DNA of 64,000 bases from Druceiella hillmani (Eukaryota > Arthropoda > Insecta > Lepidoptera > Hepialidae). The stretch lies in contig JAYKKI010000095.1 of assembly GCA_039881145.1 (NCBI GenBank), forward strand, positions 730,001 to 794,000, read 5' to 3'. A program made the position numbers and the translations under genes. Below the pieces are notes generated by a model. The model saw only the letters and a list, made by a program, of their open reading frames with translations, searched no databases and was not told the origin of the DNA. Positions 24,641-37,169 of the stretch are shown in pieces (position 1 is the stretch's first letter; each line of letters opens with the position of its first letter).

Positions 24641-27470
24641 AAGTATCTAACTCAACGGGAAGTTAGTTTAAAACTATTTGCAAAATTTATTAGGTGCAAT
24701 CACAAAACGGACAAGAAGGAAAGTTAATATAAACGCGATGTAATAAGAAATGAGCAGATCATATTTGAACGTCTCTCTTATAGCTGATCTAGGTGCAAAC
24801 AAAAAAACTGCAACCATATATATAACAACCAAAAGTTTTGCATTACGGCAATGGACGATTAGTAATTAAACGTTTAAAACGTATCTGAGGCCGTGGGCAT
24901 GTCAGAACGAACATGGTTAATTTTACATCCTAACTCGCGTAAGAAAGTTTGAATGTCGTTTGTTTATTTGTTTTGTGGGGCCTCCGCTATTCAAACAATA
25001 TATATGAACTATTGCATAAATATCATAAAGATGGATAAACATGTATAATATTTACCCCAAAAGAAATTTTTTTTCTATGATGATTAAAAAGTCATCTCTT
25101 GAGCGACAAGGATTTGAGCATTGGTGAGAGCCTAAATATAAAATGTGGGATGATTTTTCTTATTCACATGTAGTAAAAAAATAGTATATGTAACGAAATT
25201 AAAAGAAAAAATATCATAAGTAAGCAGGCCCAACTACTTTACGAGTATCATTCGACCAACTTATAACTTGTAGTAGGGTTTCCAAAAAAAATATAGGAAT
25301 ATGATACAAATGATCCACTGCATAAACAACTCGGTATTTTAAAATGTATATTTATTATATCTATGCTATACTAGGCAATACATTTATATGGTGATAAATT
25401 GTATCAATATTTGTAAATAGTTTAATAGAAATACTATGGATGTTTAAATATTTATATGTGCCTAATTGCGTACTCCTGATAACAATTGTTTACTCCTGTT
25501 AAGTCATTTGTATGAATTATGATCGTACCCTAACATGTTTATGTCATTAATTGTTTCTACCATTTTTTCCTTTTTTTCTGTAAGCACATCCACGAGACAG
25601 AGCTAGTCAAAGATAAATTATGAGAAAGCTCTTTGTAAGTTACATATCTACTTATTAAATGTTGACCAAAAACAAATACGGAAACGAATTTTCTCACAAT
25701 TTTTGGGCACCCTTTACCGAATCAAATTAATCCAACTTATTTTGTGGGCCAATTTGTTGCTAAGGATAAGACATTGACCTATCATCACGCCAAAAACGTA
25801 ACAATAATAAAAGAAGTGGATGAAAATCGTTGAAGGCAAGTAAATTTTGTTTATCGGAAAAGTCGTGTAAAGTATTTTTGGAATGAAAAAGTTATGTTTA
25901 TCTAATAACTTAAAGGGTTTAATTCAATAACTAACGAATGCTATCGAAGTCTTTCGAATCATTTAAATAAAAAAAATTGTGAGAAGAAGCCTAAATTGCA
26001 ATACGAATATAAGGTTAAATAAATATGAATATGAGGACGAATATAAGAATTTGATAACGATTCCCCAATGTAAGGAAACTTGTGGCAGGAAAATGTTTTT
26101 AGTGAAATGAAAAATTTATAGCAACTGTAGACGTATGTTTTACACACTTTCCAAGATAACACATACTTACTAAATAAATATTTGTCGTAATGCAAGAATT
26201 AAAGAGAATTTCATGGAAAAACAAATTCATCTGAACTGAAAAAAAAACATATCATTTCACTACAGGGTCAATAAGTGTTCATCTTGCCTTAGTATTTGAT
26301 TCAATCACTAAATGTTTAGGTTCTTTAAATCAACATGTTTTGAATTAGTACAAGTGTAAAGGATATTTTCACCATTTTATATGTTTACTATCATTTTATA
26401 TCAAATATAATTTTTAAGGATATAACGGATATCCAAATAAATTTATATGTCCTCATCCGCATCGGCAAAGAGAATGCAAATGAGGAAGAAACACTTGAAT
26501 TTTTGTGAACTCCGCATCAACATATTTAAAAGAGTATATTAAAAGAGATATTTGATGTATTTTATTCACTTTTTTACTAACTGTTCATGAAGTACCACTT
26601 ATCACGAGATTAAGTCAAAACATATATTATTGACTCATTCTGATTTACTGAAATTGTGACATTGCTCCTGTCGATTGATCTTTAGTAGCACTTTTTGGCT
26701 TTCGTTATTGCTTACAGTTTTATATATTTAAAATAAATGATGTAAGACGTTGATCTGTTTTGTCAATAATGTAAAATCTAAGATAAAAGTATGAACATAT
26801 TTTATTGGAAAGGGTGGTGAAAATGAGTAATGTAAAAGTGTTACAATATATCTATATTTTAGCTCGGAAGATGGGATTCGGCAAATCGAAAAAATTACCT
26901 TTATTTAAAAACTGTTGTAAATATATAGTAATAGTTAATACATGTGTATTGTTTAATTTATCTGTTCTTAAAAATAATTTTATTCTCATACGCATCCCTA
27001 TTCTCATTCACAACCTTGTCCTCGTTCACTACTTTGAAAAAAAAGTTTAGATATATCTGCAACATTATCTGTATCCTCAAATATACCTACCACATTTTTA
27101 TGTAGTAACGAACATTCCTATACACCTTTAGTATTTTTTTACCATTTTCTTAATAATTCTGGAAGAGTGATTATTATAAATTCAAAATTTCAAAATTAAG
27201 CACGAGTGTTTTAATTATGTACTTTATTTACTGTTTGCAAACTGTACACCAGAAATGTTTTTTACACACAGCTTTTGTTAAAAAGTATACGAGTATATTG
27301 TTAAAATGAAATACCATGTTGAACTAATTAGAACATTCTTTACCCATAAATATAATAGTACTGAATCTGTTGCAGTTATCATACCTGTATAAACATTTAG
27401 TATTCCTATTTATAAATGTTATCTATTCACTACATACATATATTACTTACTACGTTTTTCGCAGGCGTTA
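24640..27470. other. Non-coding A+T-rich stretch
   Basis: No gene recognised. Short open frames (25959-26195 minus, 26805-27050 plus) carry no family motif. Confidence 0.5.
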
Positions 27471-28330
27471 AAATGTGGTGCGTACCTTATCATTATCGTC
27501 CTATTTCGTTATTTTCAACTATTTTGGTATACGCCTTATTCGATATACACCACTCTGTTCTATTTTGGGCTGTGTGAATCCGTTTTGCATCCGCAACTAT
27601 TTTTATATCATTTTTTCCTCATTTTTTTAGTTGTCTAACTTATCCCTTGTACTCCCATGGTCATTTTAAGAGAAATGTGCACCATGAGTTCGGGTTTCAA
27701 GTGACATGACCAGCCCACTGCCGTTTATGTTTCGCCAGTCTCTATACAATGTCAGCAATTTTGCTTTGTTTTCGAAGCCACTTACTTGTTTTTAGGTTCT
27801 TTAAGGAATCCCATTCCAGCTTCCTTTCCATCGCCCTTTTAGCAACAATAAGTCTTACAGGAATATTTTTGTTGTTACCCTTCCTAAGAGAGAAATGGTA
27901 CTGCGCACTGATTAATAATGCCCGCTTTGAAATGTTCGTTTTGAAAGTGAATTCAAGTTTTGAGGAGCTCATGCAAGTCCTATGTTTCTGTCAAATTCAC
28001 GGGTTTATTTTTTACCCATTTATAGTTCGTGACCAACGTATGCAACCTTATGCATGTACTTTATTATATTACCATGTATATTTATGGTCTCAGGGCTCTC
28101 TGGGTTTCCAACGTCCTAACTTTTGTCTTGTCCAGATTTATTTCGAGTCCTACCGATAGCAATGTATGCTGAGGCTCCGTGCAATTCCTAGATCATTCTT
28201 TTTAGGTCATCTAGATTGTTAGCAAACAATACTATATAGTCCTCAAATCTCAAGTTATTTAAACGGACACCTTATACCATAAGACTTTTACTTACCCAAC
28301 CAAGTTGTTTAAAACTTCTTCTACTACAAA
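27470..28330 (-). pseudogene. RTE-type LINE relic: RT palm and C-terminal region
   Basis: Minus-strand reading from about 28320 gives LNNLRFEDYIVLFANNLDD, which matches the palm block 'LNNLRFADDIVLFxxN' with the catalytic ADD changed to EDY, then GLEINLDKTKV, the usual block after the palm. Next come GIINQCAVPFLS (usual xGIxxQCVLPVL) and the open frame 27742-27972 with RAMERKLEWDSLKN and QSKIADIV, matching the family's RxMERxxLGxxLxD...TKVTDI. After a stop come RLAKHKRQWAGHV and AKRIHTAQNRTEWC, the characteristic WAGHxxR and TAQNRTEW C-terminus. Many stops and frameshifts show it is dead. Endonuclease and N-terminal parts are missing. The plus-strand open frame of 136 codons at 27749-28159 is its antisense shadow. 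Assignment to the RTE group is confident; the subgroup is not. Confidence 0.92.
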
Positions 28331-28567
28331 GAAAAAAAGTTTGAATGATATTATATACTATCTGTCTGGCTCTTGCATGTTTCAATTATATTACATCTCA
28401 CTACATAAATATACTGCAAATATATCTTCCACAAATAAAGTTATTTTAGCAGTTGATTTAAGTCATTTGTATGGAGTTTTATTGAACTTTTTACTTATCT
28501 AACTGCATATTATACAATGTCAGCAATTTTTTGTTGCCAATAACCACGCATAAACTAGCACTTCTAA

Positions 28568-28660
28568 CACAATTAAATGAAACTACGTAATGTAGTATTA
28601 TTTCTGCTTTCCCTAAGGTCTTTACCACGATCTAGGTTTCGTACTACATTACGTAGTGTG
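28568..28660. mobile_element. Foldback MITE family, truncated copy
   Basis: Starts CACAATTAAATGAAACTACG, the terminal sequence shared with the hairpins at 39749 and 54483. It contains TCTTTACCACGATCTAGGTT as in the long copy and ends ACATTACGTAGTGTG. The right arm is mostly missing. Confidence 0.8.
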
Positions 28661-28793
28661 ATAATTCTTTTAAATTTTGTTATGTTGCGGGTTTAGCTGG
28701 GAGGGACGGGAAAACCTCCGAGTTATACATAATTTTTTTTTGATGTTTTTGATAAAATAACTTAACACAGCATAAAAGCTGACTAAATTATTT

Positions 28794-28796
<3 letters not shown>
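28661..28796. other. Non-coding stretch
   Basis: Nothing recognised apart from a short G+C-richer patch near 28690. Confidence 0.4.
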
Positions 28797-28850
<54 letters not shown>

Positions 28851-28852
28851 AT
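28797..28852. repeat. (TA)n microsatellite
   Basis: Uninterrupted TA alternation. The Ile-Tyr tail of the adjacent minus-strand frame is an artefact. Confidence 0.95.
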
Positions 28853-28859
28853 TCTTAAT

Positions 28860-30640
28860 AAATATAAAAAGGTTATGTGTAACGCTCTGATTGTAAACAA
28901 ATTGAATTTTTAGAATGAATAATATTGGAAATTCTAAGGTAGAGTATGTTTGCATGAAAAAATGAGGGAATGTTTTATTCATGAAATTTATATGAAGTAA
29001 TCTCTACTTCATATAAAAACAAATCGATTGTAGTTGCAACCTTTTGCTACCCTATCAAAAATATTTGGGGAATATCTTTTGTGATGGACTGGAGATTAAC
29101 AGAATGAATTCAGAAGCACAGTCTGAAATTTATTGACTTATTAACTCTGAAAATTAACTACTATGCTTGAATAGTCGGTTTAGCAATTTAACCTATGACA
29201 TTAAAATAAATAATTATAAAGTCTCTAATATTTTATCTATAAAAAATTATAAAAAGATAAATCTGGTCGGTCACCAGTTTTATCTTTTTCTAAAGAGATT
29301 TAATCCTAGCACATTCAAAAATTAATATCATGGTATCGCAAACTATGGTGAAACTACACATCTCAGTTTAAACAATAGGATTCGTGTTTTTAAGGAAAAT
29401 TTAGGTTTATTGAATTTTGAATTTGCGAACGTATATCTGACTAAGATTTTATTTACACAGTGATATATATGCGATTTTAATTTAAAGGCAAAACATTTCT
29501 TATGCGGGAAGTTTTTTTGCAAAAAAGCGATTCTATTTAAATTTCCTTAAAGGATAAAAGTATTTATTTTTGATTTCTAAAGAGTATTTTATTATCTAAA
29601 GTTTTAAGAGTAATTTGACTCGGCAATTATATAATATTCTTAAATTTAGCTAACTTATAGTAATTTTAAATTAACACAATAGCTATCGGCTGATAGCATA
29701 CAATACGTAGCGATTATATGCCAGTAGCGGTTGTAAAAGAAAAATAAACCTCTGTCTTTTTAATAAGACCATTATTTATGTGCCGTTTATTTTTCTAAAT
29801 TTAAATTTATTTCTATTATTAAGCTATAATTATTCTAGACTATCAATTGATGAAATAATTCATTGCGCAACAATTTCTGAAATAGCATCTTATAATATTA
29901 CTAATGTCAAAATTGCTACTGGAAGGCAATAAAAATATTTTCGGGTTTCAACATGTAAAACTGATAAAAATTTGCCGTAAAACGTCTTCAAAATGGATGC
30001 TGGGTGTGGGCACACCCAAACGAGCTACAGTTTCACTCGAATTAATTTCAAACTTCAATAACTGGGTTAAATATAGGCATAGGGCCGCTAATTTAGTCTT
30101 GTTTTAAAGAACAAAGATGCCAGTTTACGTCAATTACTCCACTTGTAAAATAAATACACGGAAAACCAATCACGCGAGAGGAAAATAAATTTGGAGTTGA
30201 AATTGGATTAAAGAATTTAAAAAAAACATTTTATTTAATTTCCATAGCATATGCACGATTAACCTTTCACGAAAATAATAGAGGCCGTATCAATTGCAGT
30301 CCCTTTTTTCTAGCAATTTTCTCAAAGCTAAATTTTTTACATTACTTGAACCAACGTCTAAAAAACTACTTCATCAAGTCTATTCAATTTTTTTACAAAT
30401 CTTGTTAATAATATTTTATTCCAGGTAGGTTTTTTACGATAAGTTGCGCTATCCCTTTAGTTTAAATTTCTTAACTTCGATTATTTACGAAAAAATAAAA
30501 TATTTTGTTTCTGCTCTCATTTGTAAAAAAAATTTTTTTTCGATTTCTTTGGCTATGCCATATTAAATTACTTAATAAAAATTTTATTCACATTTTCACT
30601 TCATATAAAACGCAATGAATTTATTCATATTTTCATTTCA
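28860..30640. other. Non-coding A+T-rich stretch
   Basis: No gene recognised. The open frame at 29904-30107 has no family motif. A short hairpin (AAAAAGATAAA...TTTATCTTTTT) lies near 29250-29292. Confidence 0.5.
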
Positions 30641-30699
30641 AAAATTAATTCATATTTTCATTTCAAAAATTATTTGAAATGAAAATATGAATTAATTTT
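30641..30699. repeat. Perfect 27-base-arm hairpin
   Basis: Arms 30641-30667 and 30673-30699 are exact reverse complements around a 5-base loop. A near-copy of the left arm (TTATTCATATTTTCATTTCA) also lies just upstream at 30621-30640, so the left arm is itself part of a direct duplication. Confidence 0.9.
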
Positions 30700-31740
30700 T
30701 TATTCCACCCTTTGCACCAAGGAAGGTAGTTTGCAGAACAGCATAAATCTCCATCACTTTTCAATATTTTTAAAGATTTTTCGATATTTACTCAATATGC
30801 ATATCGTGTTTTTTAATATTTATAATAACAGTGATAATAAAAAATGTTTCATTGCGCAGTGGTCGCATAAACGATATTTTGACTTTTAATTATCTTAGAA
30901 ACACAATCCCTTAATGCTTAAAGGAATTTTGAATACTTTAACATATTACCAACCGAATATACGTTTGACTAAATGCAAGAAAAAGTATATTTTCCTTAAA
31001 ATAGTTAATAAACTTGTATTTTCCCATATTTTTTAGTCCCGAATTACGTAATAACTTACAATTATGTCCAACGAAACTTGCAATAGTCGTAATATCGTAA
31101 ATCACTACTTGCACAACTATACTTTCGATAGCGTTCAATAATGTGAACAGCAAATCCGCTGTCGGCTCGCATTAGGGAGGGCATTGGGATACGTGACCTT
31201 TAGGCTAAGCTTTGTAAATTATATTTCTTTCATATATTCCGACTGTGTAGTCTGCAAAACTAAAGATCGTCGATATATTGATCTTCGGAAAGCTGCTACA
31301 CTTAAAGACGGATTTGGCTTTGATATATCGTTTGGGATACATATATGAAACTTAAGATTTGATAAACGATAATGATTACCGACTTGAATACGTAAAAATC
31401 ATTATAATTTACGAAACAAGTAAACATAAGTAAAGACTTAGGTAAATAACTTTATATTTAAAAAGAACTTATTTCTCAAAGTGCTCTACTTATGTGTTTG
31501 ATAAGATAATAATAAAAATATTCTTTTTAAAATTTTGCGACAAAAGTGCAGTTTTTTGACCTTTCTAAATTTTTCTTTTAAATTTTTCTTGTCATTTTTA
31601 AGCACCTGTAATTTTGAACAAAAACGTTTGATTAAATAGAATAATGCTATTTTGTACTTTTTATTGAATTCTTAAAAACGGAACTACAGATTAAAAAGTA
31701 AAATGAAAAAAATAGCTTTTTTTAATTTTTAAACCATTCT
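30700..31740. other. Non-coding A+T-rich stretch
   Basis: No gene or repeat assigned. Confidence 0.5.
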
Positions 31741-31960
31741 AATGGGTAAAATTAATATTTCCCATAGAATCCAATCTTATGAGCCTATCATTTATAAAAA
31801 CTTATATCTGTCAAGGAAAAAAAATTCAGTATTAAAATGAAACCCTTACAATATCACTTGGTAGTTCGATCATGCGTCCGTCCGACTGTCAAAACCCTTT
31901 TTCTCAAAATCAGTTCGAGGTATCATTTACATTACATTATATTACATTTTATTACATTAA
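31740..31960 (+). mobile_element. Possible insect LINE/SINE tail fragment
   Basis: GTCCGTCCGACTGTCAAAAC followed by CCTTTTTCTCA and a GAGGTATCA word resembles the 'CTGTCAAGACCCTTTTTCTC...GGTATCA' segment that I remember from a common insect retroelement tail. Only this short stretch is convincing and its limits are guessed. Confidence 0.4.
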
Positions 31961-33650
31961 AGTGACCATAATATCGTATACGGAGGTTTCAGATATAACG
32001 ATAATGTAATAATAATATCACACATTGAGGCTTATAGCGTTATATTACTCTAAAATTTTCACTTTTTTTCACGTTAAAAAAATATGTGGATAAAACGTAT
32101 TTTTTTAATCATGCAATAGTCTTATTAATTTACCCTTCAAACCTATACGGTACTTATAATAGACATGCAATGGGCATAGAGGGAGTTGTTTTAGTAAAGA
32201 TAGAGAGAAAAATCCAAAAAATAACGATTTCTAATTCTGTGTGGAACTGTACATTTTTATAATTAGTATTATGCAATATTTTTAGGTTGTACAAAATTAA
32301 TATTTTTTTAGTAATTTAATTTGAAATATTATCTTTAATATTTATTAGTGCCTAATTATGTGTCGAATCCTCGTAGCGCGAGTTTTACTCGCGCTTGACA
32401 GGTTTTAAATTTTGAACTTTCTTAAATCGTATACACATAATCGATATCAAATATAAGGGCGGTTTTGCAGTTCGGAAAATATCAAATTTAACGGCTTATG
32501 ATTCTATATTTTAATGTAGTTATTTTCTTAATCGTAATAATAGTTTTAACATTATATTTAAATTTAAATTTTTTATATAACATGGCGTCACATTTTAAAA
32601 TATTGTTTAATAATTAAAACCTGCGATGTTTATAAATTAAAAGCATCTCATTACCACGGAAAACATTTGAGACTTAAATTTTCTTTTCGGCGTGTCCATA
32701 TGATCAAACTTGCGGTAATACATAAAAGTAATTCGAGTATTATCGCAGTTTCTTTAAAATATTGAAAAACACGTTTTCTTTTAAAACATTAAAAAACACT
32801 GAATCATTAATTTAAGATTGACTATTTTCAGTTCTTAATTATGAAAATAAAGTAACTAAATTTATAATGAAAAAAAAACTTTTTGAAGCGTAAATCATAC
32901 GGCGTTAACTCCTCTTCCAATGTTAAGACCTGTGCTGATAAGTACATATCTTTCTTTAAATTGACGTCATTATGATTATCTGCAGAGTACGGTTTGGTAT
33001 GTTACGAAAAAAATAATTAAATAAGCGCACGTCCAATTGTCTTTCTTTTCATAATACTAATATAGAAGTCATTTGGATACATTCGTCTATTTTTGATAAT
33101 TGTACAGAAAAAAAAACAAAAAGATTGACACCAGGAATATTAATTAATACGTTTTCAATGTAACTAAAGAAAGTAGCCAAAAAATACATTAGAACTGAGA
33201 ATGCCTTTTTTATCTTCTTCCTCAATTTGACACGCTGTTTTGGTTAGCTTCTGTTATTTATATTTTTTAAGTTATATAAAAATATCATCAAATATTTAAA
33301 AGTGTAAAGATGCAAAAGAATAATTGTGGTTAAATTTAAACCTTCCTCATGTTTGAAATTAATATTTCGGGGTTACCCTAGAGGGTTGTCATTCTCTTTT
33401 TTCAAATGCATACGGCATTTGAAAACGGAGCATTACTGATGTTTAATGTAATAAGAAGCTTTCATGAAGCTTCTAAGAAATAATAGTCATAAGATTAGTT
33501 CATGTTAACTTCGTAATGTTAATTGATTTTCTTTGCACATATTTCAATAATTTATTCAAATGAATAATCAAAATAAAAATTTAAAACTGACATACAGGTA
33601 CTCTACGTCCATGGATCGTCATCATCAGAACAAGCAATGTCGCGAATAAC
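31960..33650. other. Non-coding A+T-rich stretch with a small G+C hairpin
   Basis: No gene. 32376-32394 is a 7-base-pair hairpin (GCGCGAG, TTTTA loop, CTCGCGC), conspicuous in this A+T-rich context but too short for a tRNA or other known RNA. Confidence 0.5.
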
Positions 33651-33654
33651 GTAA

Positions 33655-33970
33655 AATTATTTGAAATACCAGTCGGACCAACAAAATTTTTCTTTCAAGT
33701 TTATGTCATTAAAACTTTTCGCTCTACCTACGGGCTGCAACTTCCTTAGCATTATGATGAGCGCTACCTGATAAGTAAAAAATTGAATCTCACACTGTAG
33801 TTCATTTAATTTTTTTGAAAGCCATATAGAGCATAAAAATATCATTTGAATCTATTCAAACAGCGAATTATAAATTTGAAAGATACACTGAACCGACAAG
33901 GGCAGGTAAGAGTTACGATCAATTACTTACTCGGTCGATGCGAAAAACCCGGTCAAAGTTTGTAATTAAA
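33655..33970 (-). repeat. Dispersed family A, copy A2
   Basis: Minus-strand reading begins with the family's CPCRFS-like block and runs to QFFTYQVALIIMLRKLQP and the KKNFVGPTG/KFCWSDWYF end. The ALIIM and KVLM/KSFN segments align with copies at 45.5, 46.4 and 57.0 kb. The open frame at 33657-33845 covers its second half. Confidence 0.7.
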
Positions 33971-34980
33971 CGCACTTGCATATGAGCATCCGCATTTGTT
34001 GTTATAAAGTTAAAATAAACCTGCTTTGTATTAGAGGTGTAGTTTTCTTTTTACAATTTTTCAAACATTGAAATCTGTCACTGGACTGGACACTGTAAAT
34101 ATATATGTATACATCCTCTTGCCGGTATTTTGAATAACTACAGAACAGTTGTTTTATAGTCTGATTAAATTGAAAAGACTTCTATAGCCCAATTTAAATC
34201 TAGTGATAAAATATTAATCCCATAAAAATATATTTTAATGATATAAAGTACCGAGTGATTACAATTCATTCGCTGTATAGTGTTAATTATGGCTGAATTC
34301 GAGAATTGTCGAGTGCTTGAAATGTTGTTCGCAAAGTTGCATGCGCGTAAATGTTGCCTGGTTGAGTTGTAAAAATAATACAAAATGTGTGATTTAGGAT
34401 GAGCAGATATTTTTAAATAATTACTGTTTAAAACAAATGTTCATTCTTCGCGGCATACAGAAACCCATATATTAAATTTATTTTAGCTTTAAATATAGGT
34501 ATATATTATTGTAAATAAATTACGTTTATGGCGCTGTTTGCTTTTGTCAATAGTTCTTAGTTTATAATTTTGCCAATTTTTGCCTTATTATTTTCTAATA
34601 ACAATCACTATATATTCCTCTGTAGGCATGTAAGTATTTAATGTGATATCGTCGCGGAGTGCCAAAGAAGAATCAATTATTCTAAAAAGCTTTTGTTTTA
34701 AACTGTACTGCGTAAGAGTGCAGACAGATTTTAAAGTAAATAATGAATATTGAAAACTATGGGAAAACCCTTTTGATACCACACATGACGCACAAGTTTA
34801 GTTATGAAATGCACATTACAAAATCTCTTCTATTGTACCATATGGTTTGAATTGTATGACGCTATGTACATGTAATAAGTTTTTAAAGTTATATGCAATC
34901 AGCAAATTGAATTGTTTTAATTTGCCCCTTTTCTAAGCTACTTTCATTTTCACAGATTATTGGGAAGTCGAGGCTCGAAC
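33970..34980. other. Non-coding A+T-rich stretch
   Basis: Two chance minus-strand open frames (34165-34383, 34588-34782) without recognisable motifs. Confidence 0.5.
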
Positions 34981-34984
34981 ACAA

Positions 34985-35600
34985 GTGTATAATCATCTTT
35001 TTTTAGCAGTTAAGCAATTATCGATACTCTAGAGATGGGGATTTTTCTCACAGTCCACAAGAATATATAAAACATTTTTTTTACTATGAGCGCAGATTAA
35101 ATTGCTTTGCTAAACGACTTCAAAATGACATTCGCTCTTTTTTTTCTCTCGCCTACTAGTTGTTGATACTAATAGTTGTACAAGGTTTCAGAAAGTTTTG
35201 TTCGTAAAAAGTAATTATACAAATATAAACAAAACGTTTTTGTTTCTTTTGCATTTTTGTTTTAAAATTAACTCGATAAGCCATTTAGAGATTTATTCCA
35301 GAATAAATAGTTAGTGAAGTTAACGACATAAAACGAAAGGAACGTTTATGTATCGTTAACTCATCTATTTTTTTTTTGAAACGACATAACAAGAAAACGA
35401 TTCATGCGTTCAAATAAACGTAGGTAGTTTTATAACCTACTTAACTTCGAAAAGTAACTCGTATTTTACTTTAATGTTAGTTTTAATATTTTTCTTTATT
35501 CTTCTAGCTGATTTGAATTTTAGCTCAATTTATTTAACTAACTTGCTACGGAGAGTGAGTTTTCAAGATGGCGGTTTTAGGCAATATTCAATAAAACGTC
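34985..35600 (+). repeat. Dispersed family B, copy B3 (most diverged)
   Basis: Retains GCAGATTAAATTGCTTTGCT, AAACGACTTCAAAATGACAT, an AATTATACAAATA block and a AAGCCATTTAGAGATTTATTCC block in the order found in B1 and B2. The 5' part is rearranged. Confidence 0.65.
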
Positions 35601-37105
35601 TAATATATAATTCTAGCAAATATTTAAAAAAAAATAACGTCTGCTGAAGCCTTAATAAACTTTATGGCAAAAGAACTTAATTTTTTATTATTTCACCGTT
35701 ATACTAATTTAGATTTGTTTCATACTCCGAGTAATAGCAACCAAATCTATTTCACTATAAACTTTTCAGAGGAAACTGTAGAAACCTTTCTAATTTTCTC
35801 GTAAATATGTAAATATTATATATATTGCAAAGTGTGTGCATCTGATATTTTTTCAGATTTATATAGAAACCAGACCCCCTAAATATTCTTCAGTTCAACA
35901 TAAAATAATAAATATCAATATGAATATATATTCTTTAATGGAATGAGGTTTATTCTCGATATTGCAATGTTAATTCAACTGTTATGTGTTCTGCAAAGCA
36001 ATCATACTAAGTGCCACGCTGCTTCATCAAATCGTTAGATGTAAAATAACACGGCAAGGCGCAAGTGGTAAACCTTTTATTCCAATTTGATACTAGAATT
36101 ATTCTATATTATTATTGAGTGATACAAGAATTATTTCAAAGGCAGAAAAATCGATTTTTCTGGTAATTTAGTGTTTTCCTTCTATTTTTTTCATGAGGGT
36201 ACCTTATCACAAAACTTTAAAAGTGAGTTTTTAATTGAAAAAATATCGAAAACAATAAATATTTTGTTATTGGAAAATAAATTATGTCTGCATTAAGTAC
36301 CTAAAGGAAAAAAAATCTTTCTTAATATAAATTGAATGGATAGTTAAAAAAATAATTCACTGTTCGATTATGAGTTAAGAGGAAGTTTCTAAATTTATAT
36401 TCTGAGAAGCAAATGGTTCTCAACTATATTACTGCACAATGTACTCGGTATTGTGTTTGTTAGTGGATGGTAAATAGAATTTGTCGAATAACCTTATTAT
36501 AATGCTATTACAGTTGGTGATCATTTAAAACTTTTGTGCATGTTCCGTTTTTTTTTCAAGTTGCAAATAGAAATTTTATTGAGATAAATTATCAACGAAT
36601 TGCTTAATATATGGTTATCAGGTGTGAAATATTTTGTATAAAATTCCGCATCTCGCATAATTAGTACAATTACTCTTATTTATTTTTGTTTAACCGTCAT
36701 ATCAAAGTTTTTTACTAATAGTTTTTTTAATACTTAAGTCAAAGTTTAACGTGCACTTTGCTGTGTAAATTAACAAAAAAATATTTTAAATTAGATGTTG
36801 ATATAACACACTAAACCAACTAGGACTAAGTGGGATTTTGTAGAGATAGAGCAATCTAAAAGACCATAGATATGTACAGAGACATTGGTTAAGACTGTAA
36901 GCGTTAGAGCTGTATAAAAATAATGTCTCCTTCATAATCTCCATAATTGAAACAAATTTTAATCAAGGGAATTCTATTATCACAAATGAGTGGTATTATT
37001 CTTTTATATTTTGTTTAATTTCTTATGTTTTTTTAATGTTTTATATTAGTTAGTAGTTTAATAATTTAAACCTTTTTCTAACTTATCTATGGAGAAAAAT
37101 AATGC

Positions 37106-37108
<3 letters not shown>
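35600..37108. other. Non-coding A+T-rich stretch
   Basis: No gene or repeat assigned. Confidence 0.5.
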
Positions 37109-37156
<48 letters not shown>

Positions 37157-37168
37157 TACATATATATG
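37109..37168. repeat. (TA)n microsatellite
   Basis: TA alternation with two CATATA interruptions at the right end. Confidence 0.95.
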
Positions 37169-37169
37169 T

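Noticed and set aside
27749..28159. 136-codon plus-strand open frame
   Set aside because: It is the antisense of the RTE LINE relic, whose minus-strand translation shows clear family motifs.
32341..32410. tRNA-like segment (TCGAATCC followed by a G+C stem)
   Set aside because: No acceptor stem, D arm or complete B-box arrangement; only a 7-bp hairpin.
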